Below, one piece after another: positions 8,354 through 16,439 of a DNA stretch of 58,695 bases. Each line of letters opens with the position of its first letter. Positions within the stretch are counted from its first letter, which is position 1. The position numbers and the translations under genes are program-made. The stretch is taken from the NCBI GenBank assembly GCA_910577085.1, contig CAJTLE010000002.1:1-58695 (forward strand), in the 5' to 3' direction. The notes beneath the pieces were generated by a model, which ran no database searches, had not been told where the DNA came from, and was given only the letters and a program-made list of their open reading frames with translations. The DNA is from an uncultured Allobaculum sp. (GTDB taxonomy: Bacteria; Bacillota_I; Bacilli_A; Erysipelotrichales; Erysipelotrichaceae).

Positions 8354-9373
8354 ATGGAAAACCGCAACATTTACGCAGAAATAAGTGTCGCAAATCGTGA
8401 TGAATCCAATATTGGTCAGGGAAGTGTAAAAATGCTCATAATGGTTTTCTGCAGTCGGGAAATTGAAAGAAATCAAGCCGATAGAAGATTTTCTGTCGAT
8501 AAATGTGAAGTGAGAAGAGGGCACAAAAATACATCTGAACGGCTTTTTGTTAGCATCTAAATTCGATTGGATTTGAATCTTCAAACAAGATTGTACATTT
8601 TTTGGGCAAAAAATGATAAAAAAGAAGGGTTCCGGTCTACAATACCCATTTACTTATTTACTTCCCAAAGATTATTTCTTATACTCCAAGTGTACCTGAG
8701 ATTTGCGTTGGGGGACGTGGAGATTGGGTACGGGAATTTTGTAAGGACGGAATACTATAATAATTCATAATAATTTTTGTGCGATCATGTATTCATCTTT
8801 TTTCAACTCTGATACCTTCTGATAGATTCATCACTCACGTTTTAAACCGTCCTTATTGTGTAAGTAAAAGTGAGCTTTGCCAGGACAGAGTTCACTTTAC
8901 TGGAGCCGTCAGGCTCCTTTTTTTTTATGCTGTTATTGAAACAGGGGATGAAAAACGGGAAACAGATCCAGTCAAAAAACGCAAAAGATGGTCAGAGTAT
9001 CTTCATATGGTCTTTGAGCATCTCTTTTTAAAGAGAGAATCTGAACTATGTTGACGGAAGCCACAATTCTGTTGCCCTGAATCGTCCGTTGGTAAGAAGA
9101 GAAAAGGAGAAATCCGCTGCTTTTCCAAAACTGTGAGCTCTGGGTGCTTTTGAAAGGCAGATCCTGGCTTCTCTGGCTCAGACTGGCCTTGTCATGGAAT
9201 CAGGCAGATCCTGTCACGCATTCAGACTGATCTTGCTCCTGATTCAGGTTGATCCTGCCAGAAGGCTTGTTGAAATCAATGCGCGTCTGAGTATAATCAA
9301 GGCACTGAGAATGTTCATCCAGAACATTCAATCCGTCCAGCCTCCATCTTTGAGACTGGAAAAAGGAGGCTTT
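8354..9373. other. Long intergenic stretch without a clear gene
   Basis: About one kilobase of lower-GC sequence. Short open frames on both strands lack ribosome sites and have compositions unlike the neighbours, so none is called. It contains one strong terminator (8902-8926) that has no gene in front of it; see the candidate small RNA. The final part, 8930-9373, shows nothing clear apart from the Rrf2 ribosome site. Confidence 0.6.
8769..8926 (+). ncRNA. Candidate small RNA ending in a terminator
   Basis: A TATAAT hexamer at 8756-8761 would start a transcript near 8769. Towards its end two hairpins sit side by side: arms 8863-8873 and 8892-8901 (ten pairs with one bulged A), then GGAGCC / GGCTCC with a GTCA loop (8902-8917) and nine Ts. 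No ribosome site plus frame is seen in between. The -35 region is poor. The terminator is solid; the RNA itself is inferred from it. Confidence 0.3.
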
Positions 9374-9826
9374 ATGCAGATTTCCAGCCGTTTTACCATC
9401 GCCGTTCATATCTGTGCCTGTCTTCACGCTTTTGAAGGCAAACATCGTCTGACCAGCGACTTTCTTGCGTCGAGCGTCAACGTCAATCCGGTTATCATCC
9501 GCAATATTCTCGCCCAGCTCAAAGCCGCTAAAATTGTCAGCGTCGCCAGAGGGGCGGGCGGATCTCGTTTGATCTGCGACCCTGAAACGACAACCTTACT
9601 GGATATTTATCGTGCCATTGATCCGATCGAAAACAATCAGCTGTTTCATTTCCATGAAAACCCAAATCCTGACTGTCCAGTCGGTCATTCGATTCATGAC
9701 CTGCTCGATGAGCATCTGGCAAGCGCCCAGAAGGCCATGGAAGAGGATCTGGCGAAAACAACCCTGGCTGATCTCTTTGCCCAGACCGATCATGCTGTTG
9801 AAAAACAGGAACAACAGGAACAATAA
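9374..9826 (+). CDS. Rrf2 family transcriptional regulator (YwnA-like)
   Basis: DNA-binding regulator of 150 residues. MQISSRFTIAVHICA at the start, the winged-helix block LTSDFLASSVNVNPVIIRNIL and the ARGAGGSRL wing identify the Rrf2 fold. The three clustered cysteines that hold an iron-sulphur cluster in IscR/NsrR are missing; the PNPDCPVG motif instead fits the YwnA branch. The ATG at 9374 has a perfect AAAGGAGG site, while an ATG at 9194 would add 60 unlikely residues. The tail EKQEQQEQ arises from a short CAGGAACAA repeat. It may control the hydrolase gene that follows, or itself. Confidence 0.9.
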   Translation: MQISSRFTIAVHICACLHAFEGKHRLTSDFLASSVNVNPVIIRNILAQLKAAKIVSVARGAGGSRLICDPETTTLLDIYRAIDPIENNQLFHFHENPNPDCPVGHSIHDLLDEHLASAQKAMEEDLAKTTLADLFAQTDHAVEKQEQQEQ

Positions 9827-9865
9827 GAACAACAGGAAGAAAGTTCCCTTTAAAACGAAATTGAC

Positions 9866-9908
9866 AAATGAGGCCAAATGTCCACATCTGGACAGGCCTC
9901 ATTTTTTT
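9866..9908 (+). terminator. Terminator of the Rrf2 gene
   Basis: Arms AAATGAGGCC (9866-9875) and GGCCTCATTT (9895-9904) with a further inner TGTCCA / TGGACA pairing, then a T run. Confidence 0.9.
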
Positions 9909-10133
9909 GTCTCTGGTGCCAATTGGAGATGTATCTGATAATGGAGTCACTTCAAAGATATCCAAAGGATGCCAGATCAGAAGTTTTCAAACGCAATCTT
10001 CTGAAGGGATGAATAAGGAACATTCTGTTTACGTCAGCCAGAAATGAGACAGGAAATCCAATTCAGTACAGATCATCCGTCCAGCATCCAAAACCAGAAC
10101 AGTGAGCACAACACGACAAGAAAGAGACTCATC

Positions 10134-10943
10134 ATGAAAAGAAGCGCAAATGGCCAGGCAATGGTCGAAGATACAATCCAGATTCAGCCGACTGCTTTTG
10201 ACAAGCAGGACAAAACCTCGATTTACTGGTTAGGCAACGGTGGAGCCATGATCAACTCGCAGGGAACCGTGATTCTGATCGACCCGCTGCTCAAAGATTT
10301 TGATATGCCCCTGCTGATGAATGAAATGCCGCTTGATCCAGCAAAAAGCGACCATGTGGATGCAGTACTGATTACTCATATTGATAACGATCACTATTCC
10401 CGTCCAACCTGCACGGATCTCAAAGACAAAACCGATCGCTTCTATGCCCCAAACTATGTGGCTGAAGTCATGGACGAAGAAGGCTATCCCGTCACTATGA
10501 AAACCATCGGGGATGAATTCCTGGTTGGTCCAGTCAATGTGAAGTTGACTCCGGCTTTACACAACTGGCAGAACAACGTCAAAAAGTGGCAGTACCGCTA
10601 CTGGAAACCAGAAGACTATTGCGGCTACTACCTCAATACACCAGATGGAAAAATCTGGATGCCAGGTGACTCCAAACTTCTTCCGGAACAGTTGGAAATG
10701 CCGAATCCAGATGTCATCCTGTTTGATTTTGCGGACAATGCAGTGCATATCACATTGGATGGAGCGGTGAAACTGGCCAATACGTATCCGGATTCGGATC
10801 TGATTGCGATTCACTGGGGCTGCGTGGATGCGCCAGAGATGACACCATTTAATGGAGATCCTGAAATCCTCCGGTCCAGAATTGTCAATCCAGACCGCCT
10901 GAAAGTTCTTGCTCCAGGCGAAGAGTACATCTTGAACAAATAA
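10134..10943 (+). CDS. Metallo-beta-lactamase-fold hydrolase (UlaG-like)
   Basis: Predicted cytoplasmic metal-dependent hydrolase of 269 residues. ITHIDNDHYS supplies the HxDxDH form of the metal motif, LTPALHNW a further His, MPGDSK the bridging Asp and AIHWG the last His region, as in the UlaG-like branch of the fold. The ATG at 10134 is chosen because the core begins there; an upstream ATG at 10044 would add 30 polar residues without a ribosome site. It is preceded by an Rrf2 regulator and its terminator, so it probably has its own promoter, although none is obvious in 9909-10133. Substrate unknown. Confidence 0.85.
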   Translation: MKRSANGQAMVEDTIQIQPTAFDKQDKTSIYWLGNGGAMINSQGTVILIDPLLKDFDMPLLMNEMPLDPAKSDHVDAVLITHIDNDHYSRPTCTDLKDKTDRFYAPNYVAEVMDEEGYPVTMKTIGDEFLVGPVNVKLTPALHNWQNNVKKWQYRYWKPEDYCGYYLNTPDGKIWMPGDSKLLPEQLEMPNPDVILFDFADNAVHITLDGAVKLANTYPDSDLIAIHWGCVDAPEMTPFNGDPEILRSRIVNPDRLKVLAPGEEYILNK

Positions 10944-11065
10944 GACAGATGACAGATAAAGAAAATAGCCTGAAGAAAGCAGAATCAGTCATTAATAAAA
11001 GCAGAATCAGTCATTACTCAACGAGAAAGACTGTAGAGAAAGTCGAAAAGAAGAAGGAAAATGGA

Positions 11066-11323
11066 ATGAAACGTTTATACCTCATGCGCCATGGACAGAC
11101 GCTTTTCAATGTTCAGCACAAAATTCAGGGATGGTGCGATTCTCCTTTAACATCCAAAGGAATCGAACAGGCCAAAGCAGCGAAAAAGATTCTCGATGAG
11201 CGGGGAATTCAGTTTGATCATGCCTGTTGCTCAACAGCTGAACGTTGTTGCGATACCCTGGAACTTGTAATCGATCTTCCTTATGAGCGGTTCAAAGGGT
11301 TATCTGCTGTTATTCATATATAA
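11066..11323 (+). pseudogene. Histidine phosphatase (phosphoglycerate mutase-like), truncated
   Basis: The first 80 or so residues are a typical histidine phosphatase start: MKRLYLMRHGQT with the catalytic RHG, GWCDSPLTSKG, and CSTAERCCDTLEL. The family is normally 200-230 residues. Here homology stops after LPYERFKGL, followed by five unrelated residues and a stop at 11323; the second catalytic His region is lost. The DNA after the break is AT-rich and unlike the gene. It begins 120 bases after the hydrolase stop. Truncation by deletion or insertion is the simplest reading; activity is unlikely. Confidence 0.85.
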
Positions 11324-11385
11324 CTATTAAGTATAAACAAATGTTTATATGGTTATCTATGAGTCGCTTATGTTATCATTTAGGC

Positions 11386-11499
11386 ATGAAAAGTCCAGTA
11401 GCAGTCACTCCCGATATGGTGACTGATGAAAGGTACACAACCGGCAGTATCGGGAAACTGCTCGGGAAGAATTACAGAATGACTATCCAGACAGGATGA
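11386..11499 (+). CDS. Possible 37-residue peptide after the broken gene
   Basis: Small frame beginning MKSPVAVTPDM and ending YRMTIQTG, followed 17 bases later by a strong terminator. There is no ribosome site; TATCAT lies six bases before the ATG. It could be the N-terminal remnant of a gene lost in the same event that truncated the phosphatase, or chance. I do not recognise it. Confidence 0.3.
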   Translation: MKSPVAVTPDMVTDERYTTGSIGKLLGKNYRMTIQTG

Positions 11500-11515
11500 T
11501 TTCGTAAAAAGCATT

Positions 11516-11553
11516 GCGGATGCTTCCCATATCAAGGAAGCATCCGCTTTTTA
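11516..11553 (+). terminator. Strong terminator
   Basis: Twelve-base perfect arms GCGGATGCTTCC and GGAAGCATCCGC (11516-11527, 11536-11547) with an 8-base loop and a T run. Confidence 0.9.
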
Positions 11554-11664
11554 TTCGTATCAGAATCGTATCAGGGATCGAGTTATTCGTATCAGAATCG
11601 TATCAGGGATCGAGTTATTCGTATCAGAATCGTATCAGGGACTGAGTTATTCGTATCAGAATCG
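11551..11664. repeat. 32-bp tandem repeat, about 3.5 copies
   Basis: Copies start at 11551, 11583 and 11615 with a partial copy from 11647. The first two are identical and the third differs only near its end (GGACTGAG for GGATCGAG). Each unit itself carries TCGTATCAG twice. The array begins inside the T run of a terminator and lies between the broken phosphatase and the two-component operon. Confidence 0.9.
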
Positions 11665-11784
11665 AATTCATCGTGTCAGAAGCGAACAGCTTATTGACAA
11701 AGCTGTTCACAAATGCTGCCACTATAATTTCAACAACCAGAAAAGTTTGAATAGCGGCAGACAACCAACTGAAGATGAATCAGT

Positions 11785-11842
11785 GAAAAAAGACTGGAAA
11801 TCAGACGATGCTTGACGCAAATTTCTGAAATTCCAGTCTTTT
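11785..11842 (-). terminator. Terminator of the response regulator gene
   Basis: Arms AAAGACTGGAA and TTCCAGTCTTT (11789-11799, 11831-11841) with a 31-base loop. On the minus strand the stem is followed by six Ts, fitting the gene that ends at 11874; a shorter T run on the plus strand allows two-way action. Confidence 0.75.
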
Positions 11843-11873
11843 GTATTTTAGAAAATATAAATTTGGAAGTGGA

Positions 11874-12569
11874 TTATTCCACTTTCAACATTCGGTAGCC
11901 GACACCAATGTGGGTCTGGATAAACTGAACGTTGCCTTTCTTTTCCAGCTTTTTACGAAGGGTAGCCATAAATACACGCAGGGAAGCAATGTCGTTATCC
12001 ATGTTGGATCCCCAGATCTGCTGAGTAATGTAGTTATGAGTCAGAACACGGCCGACGTTTTTGCTGAGAAGTGTTAACAGCTTGAATTCAATAGGAGTCA
12101 GATGGAGTTCCTCTCCATTGAGGGTGACGCATCCAGCTGCATAATCAATACGCAATGGTCCATTAACGAAAACAGACTTGGAAGCTGCAGCCTGAGGCTG
12201 GGAAGACAGATGTCTTTCGACAACACGCAGGCGAGCCAGCAGTTCAACAATGGAGAATGGCTTTGTCAGATAGTCATCTGCACCAGCATCCAGAGCACGG
12301 ATTTTATCTTCATCATCTGTACGGGCAGAAATAACGATCACTGGAACATTGGACCAGCTACGAACTTTCTTAATAATGTCGACCCCATCCATATCGGGAA
12401 GACCCAGATCCAGGAAAATAACATCTGGATTGTGGGTAGAAGCTTCCAGAATTGCTGTTTTGCCATCAGGAGCCATCAGATATTTATAATTATGAGCCTT
12501 CAGGGTGGTACCGATTAAATTGCGAATGGAGTTATCGTCTTCGACAACAAGTACTGTTGTAGTATTCAT
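11874..12569 (-). CDS. kdpE: OmpR/KdpE-type response regulator
   Basis: DNA-binding response regulator of 231 residues. The receiver domain has the acidic pair at residues 11-12, the phosphorylated Asp in IFLDLGLPDMDG (about residue 54), and VISAR and LTKPF switch residues. A winged helix follows from about residue 130, with LTPIEFKLL and HIGVGYRM typical of OmpR/KdpE. The ATG at 12569 has an AAAGGTGATC site; an ATG three codons earlier is less well placed. It follows its sensor kinase but has its own promoter and a terminator between. The Kdp name reflects resemblance only, since no kdpABC is nearby. Confidence 0.88.
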   Translation of the reverse strand: MNTTTVLVVEDDNSIRNLIGTTLKAHNYKYLMAPDGKTAILEASTHNPDVIFLDLGLPDMDGVDIIKKVRSWSNVPVIVISARTDDEDKIRALDAGADDYLTKPFSIVELLARLRVVERHLSSQPQAAASKSVFVNGPLRIDYAAGCVTLNGEELHLTPIEFKLLTLLSKNVGRVLTHNYITQQIWGSNMDNDIASLRVFMATLRKKLEKKGNVQFIQTHIGVGYRMLKVE

Positions 12570-12592
12570 AAAGATCACCTTTTTCTTTTCTC

Positions 12593-12622
12593 ATTATACA
12601 AAAGATTCATATGTGGAAACAA
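12593..12622 (-). promoter_or_regulatory. Own promoter of the response regulator
   Basis: On the minus strand TTGTTT (12617-12622), 18-base spacer, TATAAT (12593-12598), giving a short leader with an AAAGGTGATC ribosome site. Confidence 0.6.
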
Positions 12623-12663
12623 ATGCAAGTATGCAAGTTGGATGCACAGAAAGCAGATTTGGC

Positions 12664-12696
12664 AAAAAAAGCGCCAGGCGTACAAGTCTGACGCTA
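12664..12696 (-). terminator. Terminator between sensor kinase and regulator
   Basis: On the minus strand AGCGTCAGAC, loop, GCCTGGCGCT then seven Ts. The stem overlaps the kinase stop codon. It separates the two genes of the pair. Confidence 0.7.
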
Positions 12697-14667
12697 TGCG
12701 ATTGAAAGTAAAGGAATCCGGAAGGAGAAAACACATCCATGAGGCTCGTTATCATGAACTTCAATGGTTCCGTGATGAGCATCAATAATCGCTTTACAGA
12801 GAAACAGGCCAAGTCCTAAATAGTGCGTAGAGTCAAAACTTGGGGCATCTCCCGTGTAGAAAATATCGAAAATCTTTTCTTTCATAGAGTCTTTAATGCC
12901 GCCGCCCTCATCAGAAACTTCAACTACGGCCATATTGTCCTGAGCATAGGTGCGGATTTTGATTGGGGTGCCTTCAGGGGTGTGATGAATGGAGTTGGTG
13001 ACCAGATTGGAGACAACCTGGGCAATCAGATTGGCATCCATATTGGCCACCAGAAGATCATCGCATTCTTCAATCGTAATTGGATGCGTGACATTGGCTT
13101 TGTTTGGATATTCCATTCCGGTTTCTACCACATCACTTAACAGTTCTGGCTGCAATTTAACTGGCATGGAACTCGAATCCATGCGGGCTGCAGTCAGCAG
13201 GTTTTCGATCATGTAATACATGTTCAGGGAATCGTACTGGATTTCATCCCAGAGTTTTTCCTTTTCCGGCTGGTCCATGGCGCCATGAGAGAGCTTATAG
13301 TTGGCAATGTTGCCCATAATTGCGGTTAATGGGGTGCGGATATCATGGGCTAAAGCCTTCAGTAAATTGGAGCGAAGCAGGTCACTTTCACGCTGAAGAT
13401 TGGCTTCCTGTAATGCGGCTTCCTGAGTCATCGTTTCCAGAGTCTGAGCCCCATCGGCAACAATATTGCGCAGCACCATCTGTTCAAGCGGATCAATTGC
13501 CTGCTGGTTAAAGCGGATGCCGATGACCCCAAAAGTTTCCGAAGGAGTATCCCAGGGGAAATAGAGGTAGGAAGATATCGTATGATAACGGGTCATACAC
13601 CCGGTCGGTTCGTGATACTTCAGGGCTTCTTTGGCAACGATCAGTTCTTTTTCGGCTTGCGTGTGATCACTGGGGACATCCGGATTGACATCGAAATAGA
13701 CACGGTCCCGGAAAATCTCATCTTCATAAGGGTAGTAAACGATATCCCGTTCTGAAATTTCTGCCAGTTTGCGGCAGGTTATATTAATGACTTCTTTTGG
13801 CGTTTTGGCCAAGTGAAGCTGGTGGGTCGTATTGAGCAACATCTGGGTTGCCCAGGTTGACCTTCTGGCACTTCGCGTTTCAGCCTGAAGTCTGACTCCG
13901 ATATAGGATCCGAGCAGGGAAACGACAAAGGCCATCGCAATCGCCATCGACAGCCGCTGCTGGTCATACTGGATGGACATTCGCGGCTGGGCAAACAGGA
14001 AGACAAACAACAGGTCACAGCAGAATGCAGAAATCAGTGACCAGAAGACACTTCCAGTGGCAATGGAACAGGCCAGAACTCCGAGAATAAAGATCTGAGC
14101 CTGGATAAATTCGTCGACGTCTGCATTGTCGAGAATAAAGCACAACATCGTGGTCAATGCGATGATCAAAACGATGCGCCCAAAATTCTGAAGGTTAGAT
14201 TTCAGATCGTGCTTTTCAGGTTGAAGATGTGAAGCGTGAACGGTCATTGTTCCAGGCACGCTCATCAATCTTGTCTCTGGCAGAACTTCTAAAAGTTTCT
14301 GGGCAAAGGTTGGAGAAAGACGGGCCAGACCTTTTCGAGTCGGCGGCCGGTTGATTACCAGTAAGTCTACGGAATTGCTCCGGCAGAATTCACCGATCAG
14401 ATAGACGGGGTCCGCTCCATTCAGAACTGTAAGATGAGCCCCTAAAGAGGCTGCATAATTGACATTATTCTGGAGAGCCGTTTTCTGGCTTTCACGGGAA
14501 AGATTCATGTCGGGTGTATTGACATAAAAGGCAAAAAATTCCCCATTGGACTGGGCAGCCTCCCGAAAAGCGGTCTCAATGGCTTGTCTGGTCGATGGAC
14601 CAGAAGTCAGATACACCGCAATCACGGAAGGTGAGCTTTGAGAAGATAAAGAAGGTTGACTGCTCAT
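12694..14667 (-). CDS. KdpD-like sensor histidine kinase with Usp-like N terminus
   Basis: Membrane sensor kinase of 657 residues. Residues about 13-140 resemble a universal-stress-protein fold (VIAVYLTSGPSTRQAIE, DLLVINRPP). Residues 160-262 hold about four membrane helices of the DUF4118 type found in KdpD. Residues about 285-415 fit a GAF-like domain, then HisKA with the phosphorylated His in KALAHDIRTPL (about residue 441) and an ATPase domain (NLVTNSIHHTPEG, GGGIKD, LGLGLFLCKAI). The large N-terminal KdpD domain with its Walker A ATP site is absent. The signal may be potassium, osmotic or nucleotide-linked; this is inference. Confidence 0.88.
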   Translation of the reverse strand: MSSQPSLSSQSSPSVIAVYLTSGPSTRQAIETAFREAAQSNGEFFAFYVNTPDMNLSRESQKTALQNNVNYAASLGAHLTVLNGADPVYLIGEFCRSNSVDLLVINRPPTRKGLARLSPTFAQKLLEVLPETRLMSVPGTMTVHASHLQPEKHDLKSNLQNFGRIVLIIALTTMLCFILDNADVDEFIQAQIFILGVLACSIATGSVFWSLISAFCCDLLFVFLFAQPRMSIQYDQQRLSMAIAMAFVVSLLGSYIGVRLQAETRSARRSTWATQMLLNTTHQLHLAKTPKEVINITCRKLAEISERDIVYYPYEDEIFRDRVYFDVNPDVPSDHTQAEKELIVAKEALKYHEPTGCMTRYHTISSYLYFPWDTPSETFGVIGIRFNQQAIDPLEQMVLRNIVADGAQTLETMTQEAALQEANLQRESDLLRSNLLKALAHDIRTPLTAIMGNIANYKLSHGAMDQPEKEKLWDEIQYDSLNMYYMIENLLTAARMDSSSMPVKLQPELLSDVVETGMEYPNKANVTHPITIEECDDLLVANMDANLIAQVVSNLVTNSIHHTPEGTPIKIRTYAQDNMAVVEVSDEGGGIKDSMKEKIFDIFYTGDAPSFDSTHYLGLGLFLCKAIIDAHHGTIEVHDNEPHGCVFSFRIPLLSIA

Positions 14668-14775
14668 TCCATCACCGCCTTTCTAAGAAAATCCATATGA
14701 AGGATAAAAAGAGGCTCACAGAATACTGGTCAGTTTTCGAGCGGGAAAAAGAGAAGATCGAGTGAAGTCCAAAAT

Positions 14776-14795
14776 ATGAATATGTGAATATTCAT
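14776..14795. promoter_or_regulatory. Inverted repeat upstream of the sensor kinase gene
   Basis: Perfect arms ATGAATAT and ATATTCAT with a GTGA spacer, 109 bases before the kinase start. TATATA with a distant TTAAGC on the minus strand lies just upstream of it, so it could be an operator. No factor is assigned. Confidence 0.35.
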
Positions 14796-15482
14796 TTGTC
14801 GTCTTCAGTATATAGAAGAGTTCATTAAGGTGCGCTTAAGGAATAAAAAGGCGGGTATGAATCGAATAAAGAAAATGTTGAGTATCATCAACAAATCCTC
14901 ACACCGCAAACGCATAACCGCCGTCCTGATCACTTGCCTGAATGATTTTCACTTACCGCGATGGATTGATGGATTCTGTTTTTTTGACAGAAATGAATCG
15001 CTCTATCTCTTTTCCGGACGGCTGATCGTTCTGAGATGTGAACGTTCAAAGCCTGTTTCCGGTCGTTTTGTGGATCTTCACCATGAACAAGGAATGAAAC
15101 CCACTTTGACCATCTCATAATCGCCGAAAAGAGAGAAATAAACAACATAAAATGATTAGAAGATATCAATTTACAGGATTTTTTCAGAAAGTTGAGCAAA
15201 ATCTTAACGCAAATCAATAAATTGTGAACAAATAGCCCCTCTATGGCATTTATGTATGTTCAATAAATACGAATATTAAGGACAGAAAAAAGAAAGAATC
15301 CAAAATCAGCAATATCTATCTGTAACTTTAAAGAGAAAAATGAAACCAGGACAGCCGCACAGAACCTGAAAAATAGACAGTATAGAAAAACAGCCAGCAG
15401 ATCAGAGCGGATATCGACATGAGATTGAGATAAGGAAGAGGAAGGGAAAGAGTCGGATCACCTTAGAAAATAAAAAAGGCAG
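14796..15482. other. Intergenic stretch, no gene seen
   Basis: About 690 bases, AT-rich from 15120 on. Open frames here lack ribosome sites and have improbable compositions. No structured RNA or repeat was recognised. Confidence 0.55.
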
Positions 15483-15926
15483 CTATTTTGCTGCCTTATA
15501 CGTCTTGGTTGGGCACGGGCGGACGATCAGAATTTTACGTGCAAAGAGTTCATCGATCAGTACATACGGGCGGCATTTAGAAAGCAATGCAGCCAGTCTG
15601 GAAAAGCGCCACGCTTCCAGGAAAGTCAGACCAAACATCGCAAGGATGGATGGGATCGATACAAGTTCTGGAATCCGCTGGTACATCGTAAAAATAAATA
15701 CGGTGCACAGAATTGGAATCAGAATCATATTGGCCAGAGCAAGAACGGTTTTCTGCGGCATCTGAAGCATCGACTCGATCTGAGCGTACTCTTGATGCTC
15801 AATCGAAGAAGAGGCCATCCGGTAGTGAAGGATGCTGCGATAGATGTCGATCAGTTCCGGATTATTTTTCGAGATGATCTGTTGGAGGGTACTATACAAT
15901 TCGTCGCTGCTGATATATTTACGCAT
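15483..15926 (-). CDS. Small membrane protein of unknown function
   Basis: Protein of 147 residues, not recognised. The first 60 residues are helical and polar, with MRKYISSDELYSTLQQI at the start. Two membrane segments follow, VLALANMILIPILCTVFIF (about 61-79) and SIPSILAMFGLTFLEAW, then a positively charged tail with KTYKAAK. The topology would leave both ends in the cytoplasm. It stands alone, with long gene-poor sequence on both sides and only a weak ribosome site (TTGAGGTATC) before the ATG. Confidence 0.65.
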   Translation of the reverse strand: MRKYISSDELYSTLQQIISKNNPELIDIYRSILHYRMASSSIEHQEYAQIESMLQMPQKTVLALANMILIPILCTVFIFTMYQRIPELVSIPSILAMFGLTFLEAWRFSRLAALLSKCRPYVLIDELFARKILIVRPCPTKTYKAAK

Positions 15927-16439
15927 TTTGATACCTCAATTGTTAGAAGACCTGTCTAAGAAATCTTAGATCATGTAATCCTGAATTAAGAATCTGAGAT
16001 CTGTGATCAGAACTCCTCAATCAAGATATACGAAAGAAATCAAATGAGCAAGATTCCAGTAAAAAATCGGCCTCGAAGTACAGTTATCTGGAAATGAAAG
16101 CGATCGCTTAAGGTGAAAACGGGTAAAAAACAGACAAAACAGAATGCACAGGAATGATTCAGAAAGGCCAAAACAAGAAAAGCAGATATTCAAAAAAGAA
16201 TATAAAGGGCTTTCACGATAAATAAGCCGGAAAATCATCCTGTAAACAAAGTGAATTCGTCTGTTTTAGAGAATGCGATTTACCCAAAGCTTGCAGTCGC
16301 TTTACAGTTAGTTCACCAGTATCGTGGCATGAATAAGAACCAGAAACAAGTTATACGATTCTATAAAAATAAAAGAGGTTTCTATGCAGAAATGAGGAAC
16401 CCATGCATGTGAGTTCCTCGTTGGAAATTGACTCTTAGA
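15927..16439. other. Intergenic stretch with one hairpin
   Basis: No credible gene. At 16394-16419 arms GAGGAAC and GTTCCTC form a hairpin just past the end of the esterase/MATE scar; it has no good T run and may be the worn terminator of the lost MATE gene. Confidence 0.5.

Noticed and set aside
11551..11664. 32-bp repeat considered as a CRISPR array
   Set aside because: The copies are directly adjacent with no spacers, and no cas genes are present.
11694..11728. TTGACA and TATAAT as a promoter
   Set aside because: The spacer is 23 bases, too long, and only the minus-strand terminator follows.
12694..14667. Full-length KdpD
   Set aside because: The N-terminal KdpD ATP-binding domain is missing; only Usp-like, DUF4118-like, GAF-like and kinase parts are present.
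14830..15120. Plus-strand open frame of 96 codons
   Set aside because: No ribosome site and no sensible composition; the region is the upstream flank of the kinase gene.
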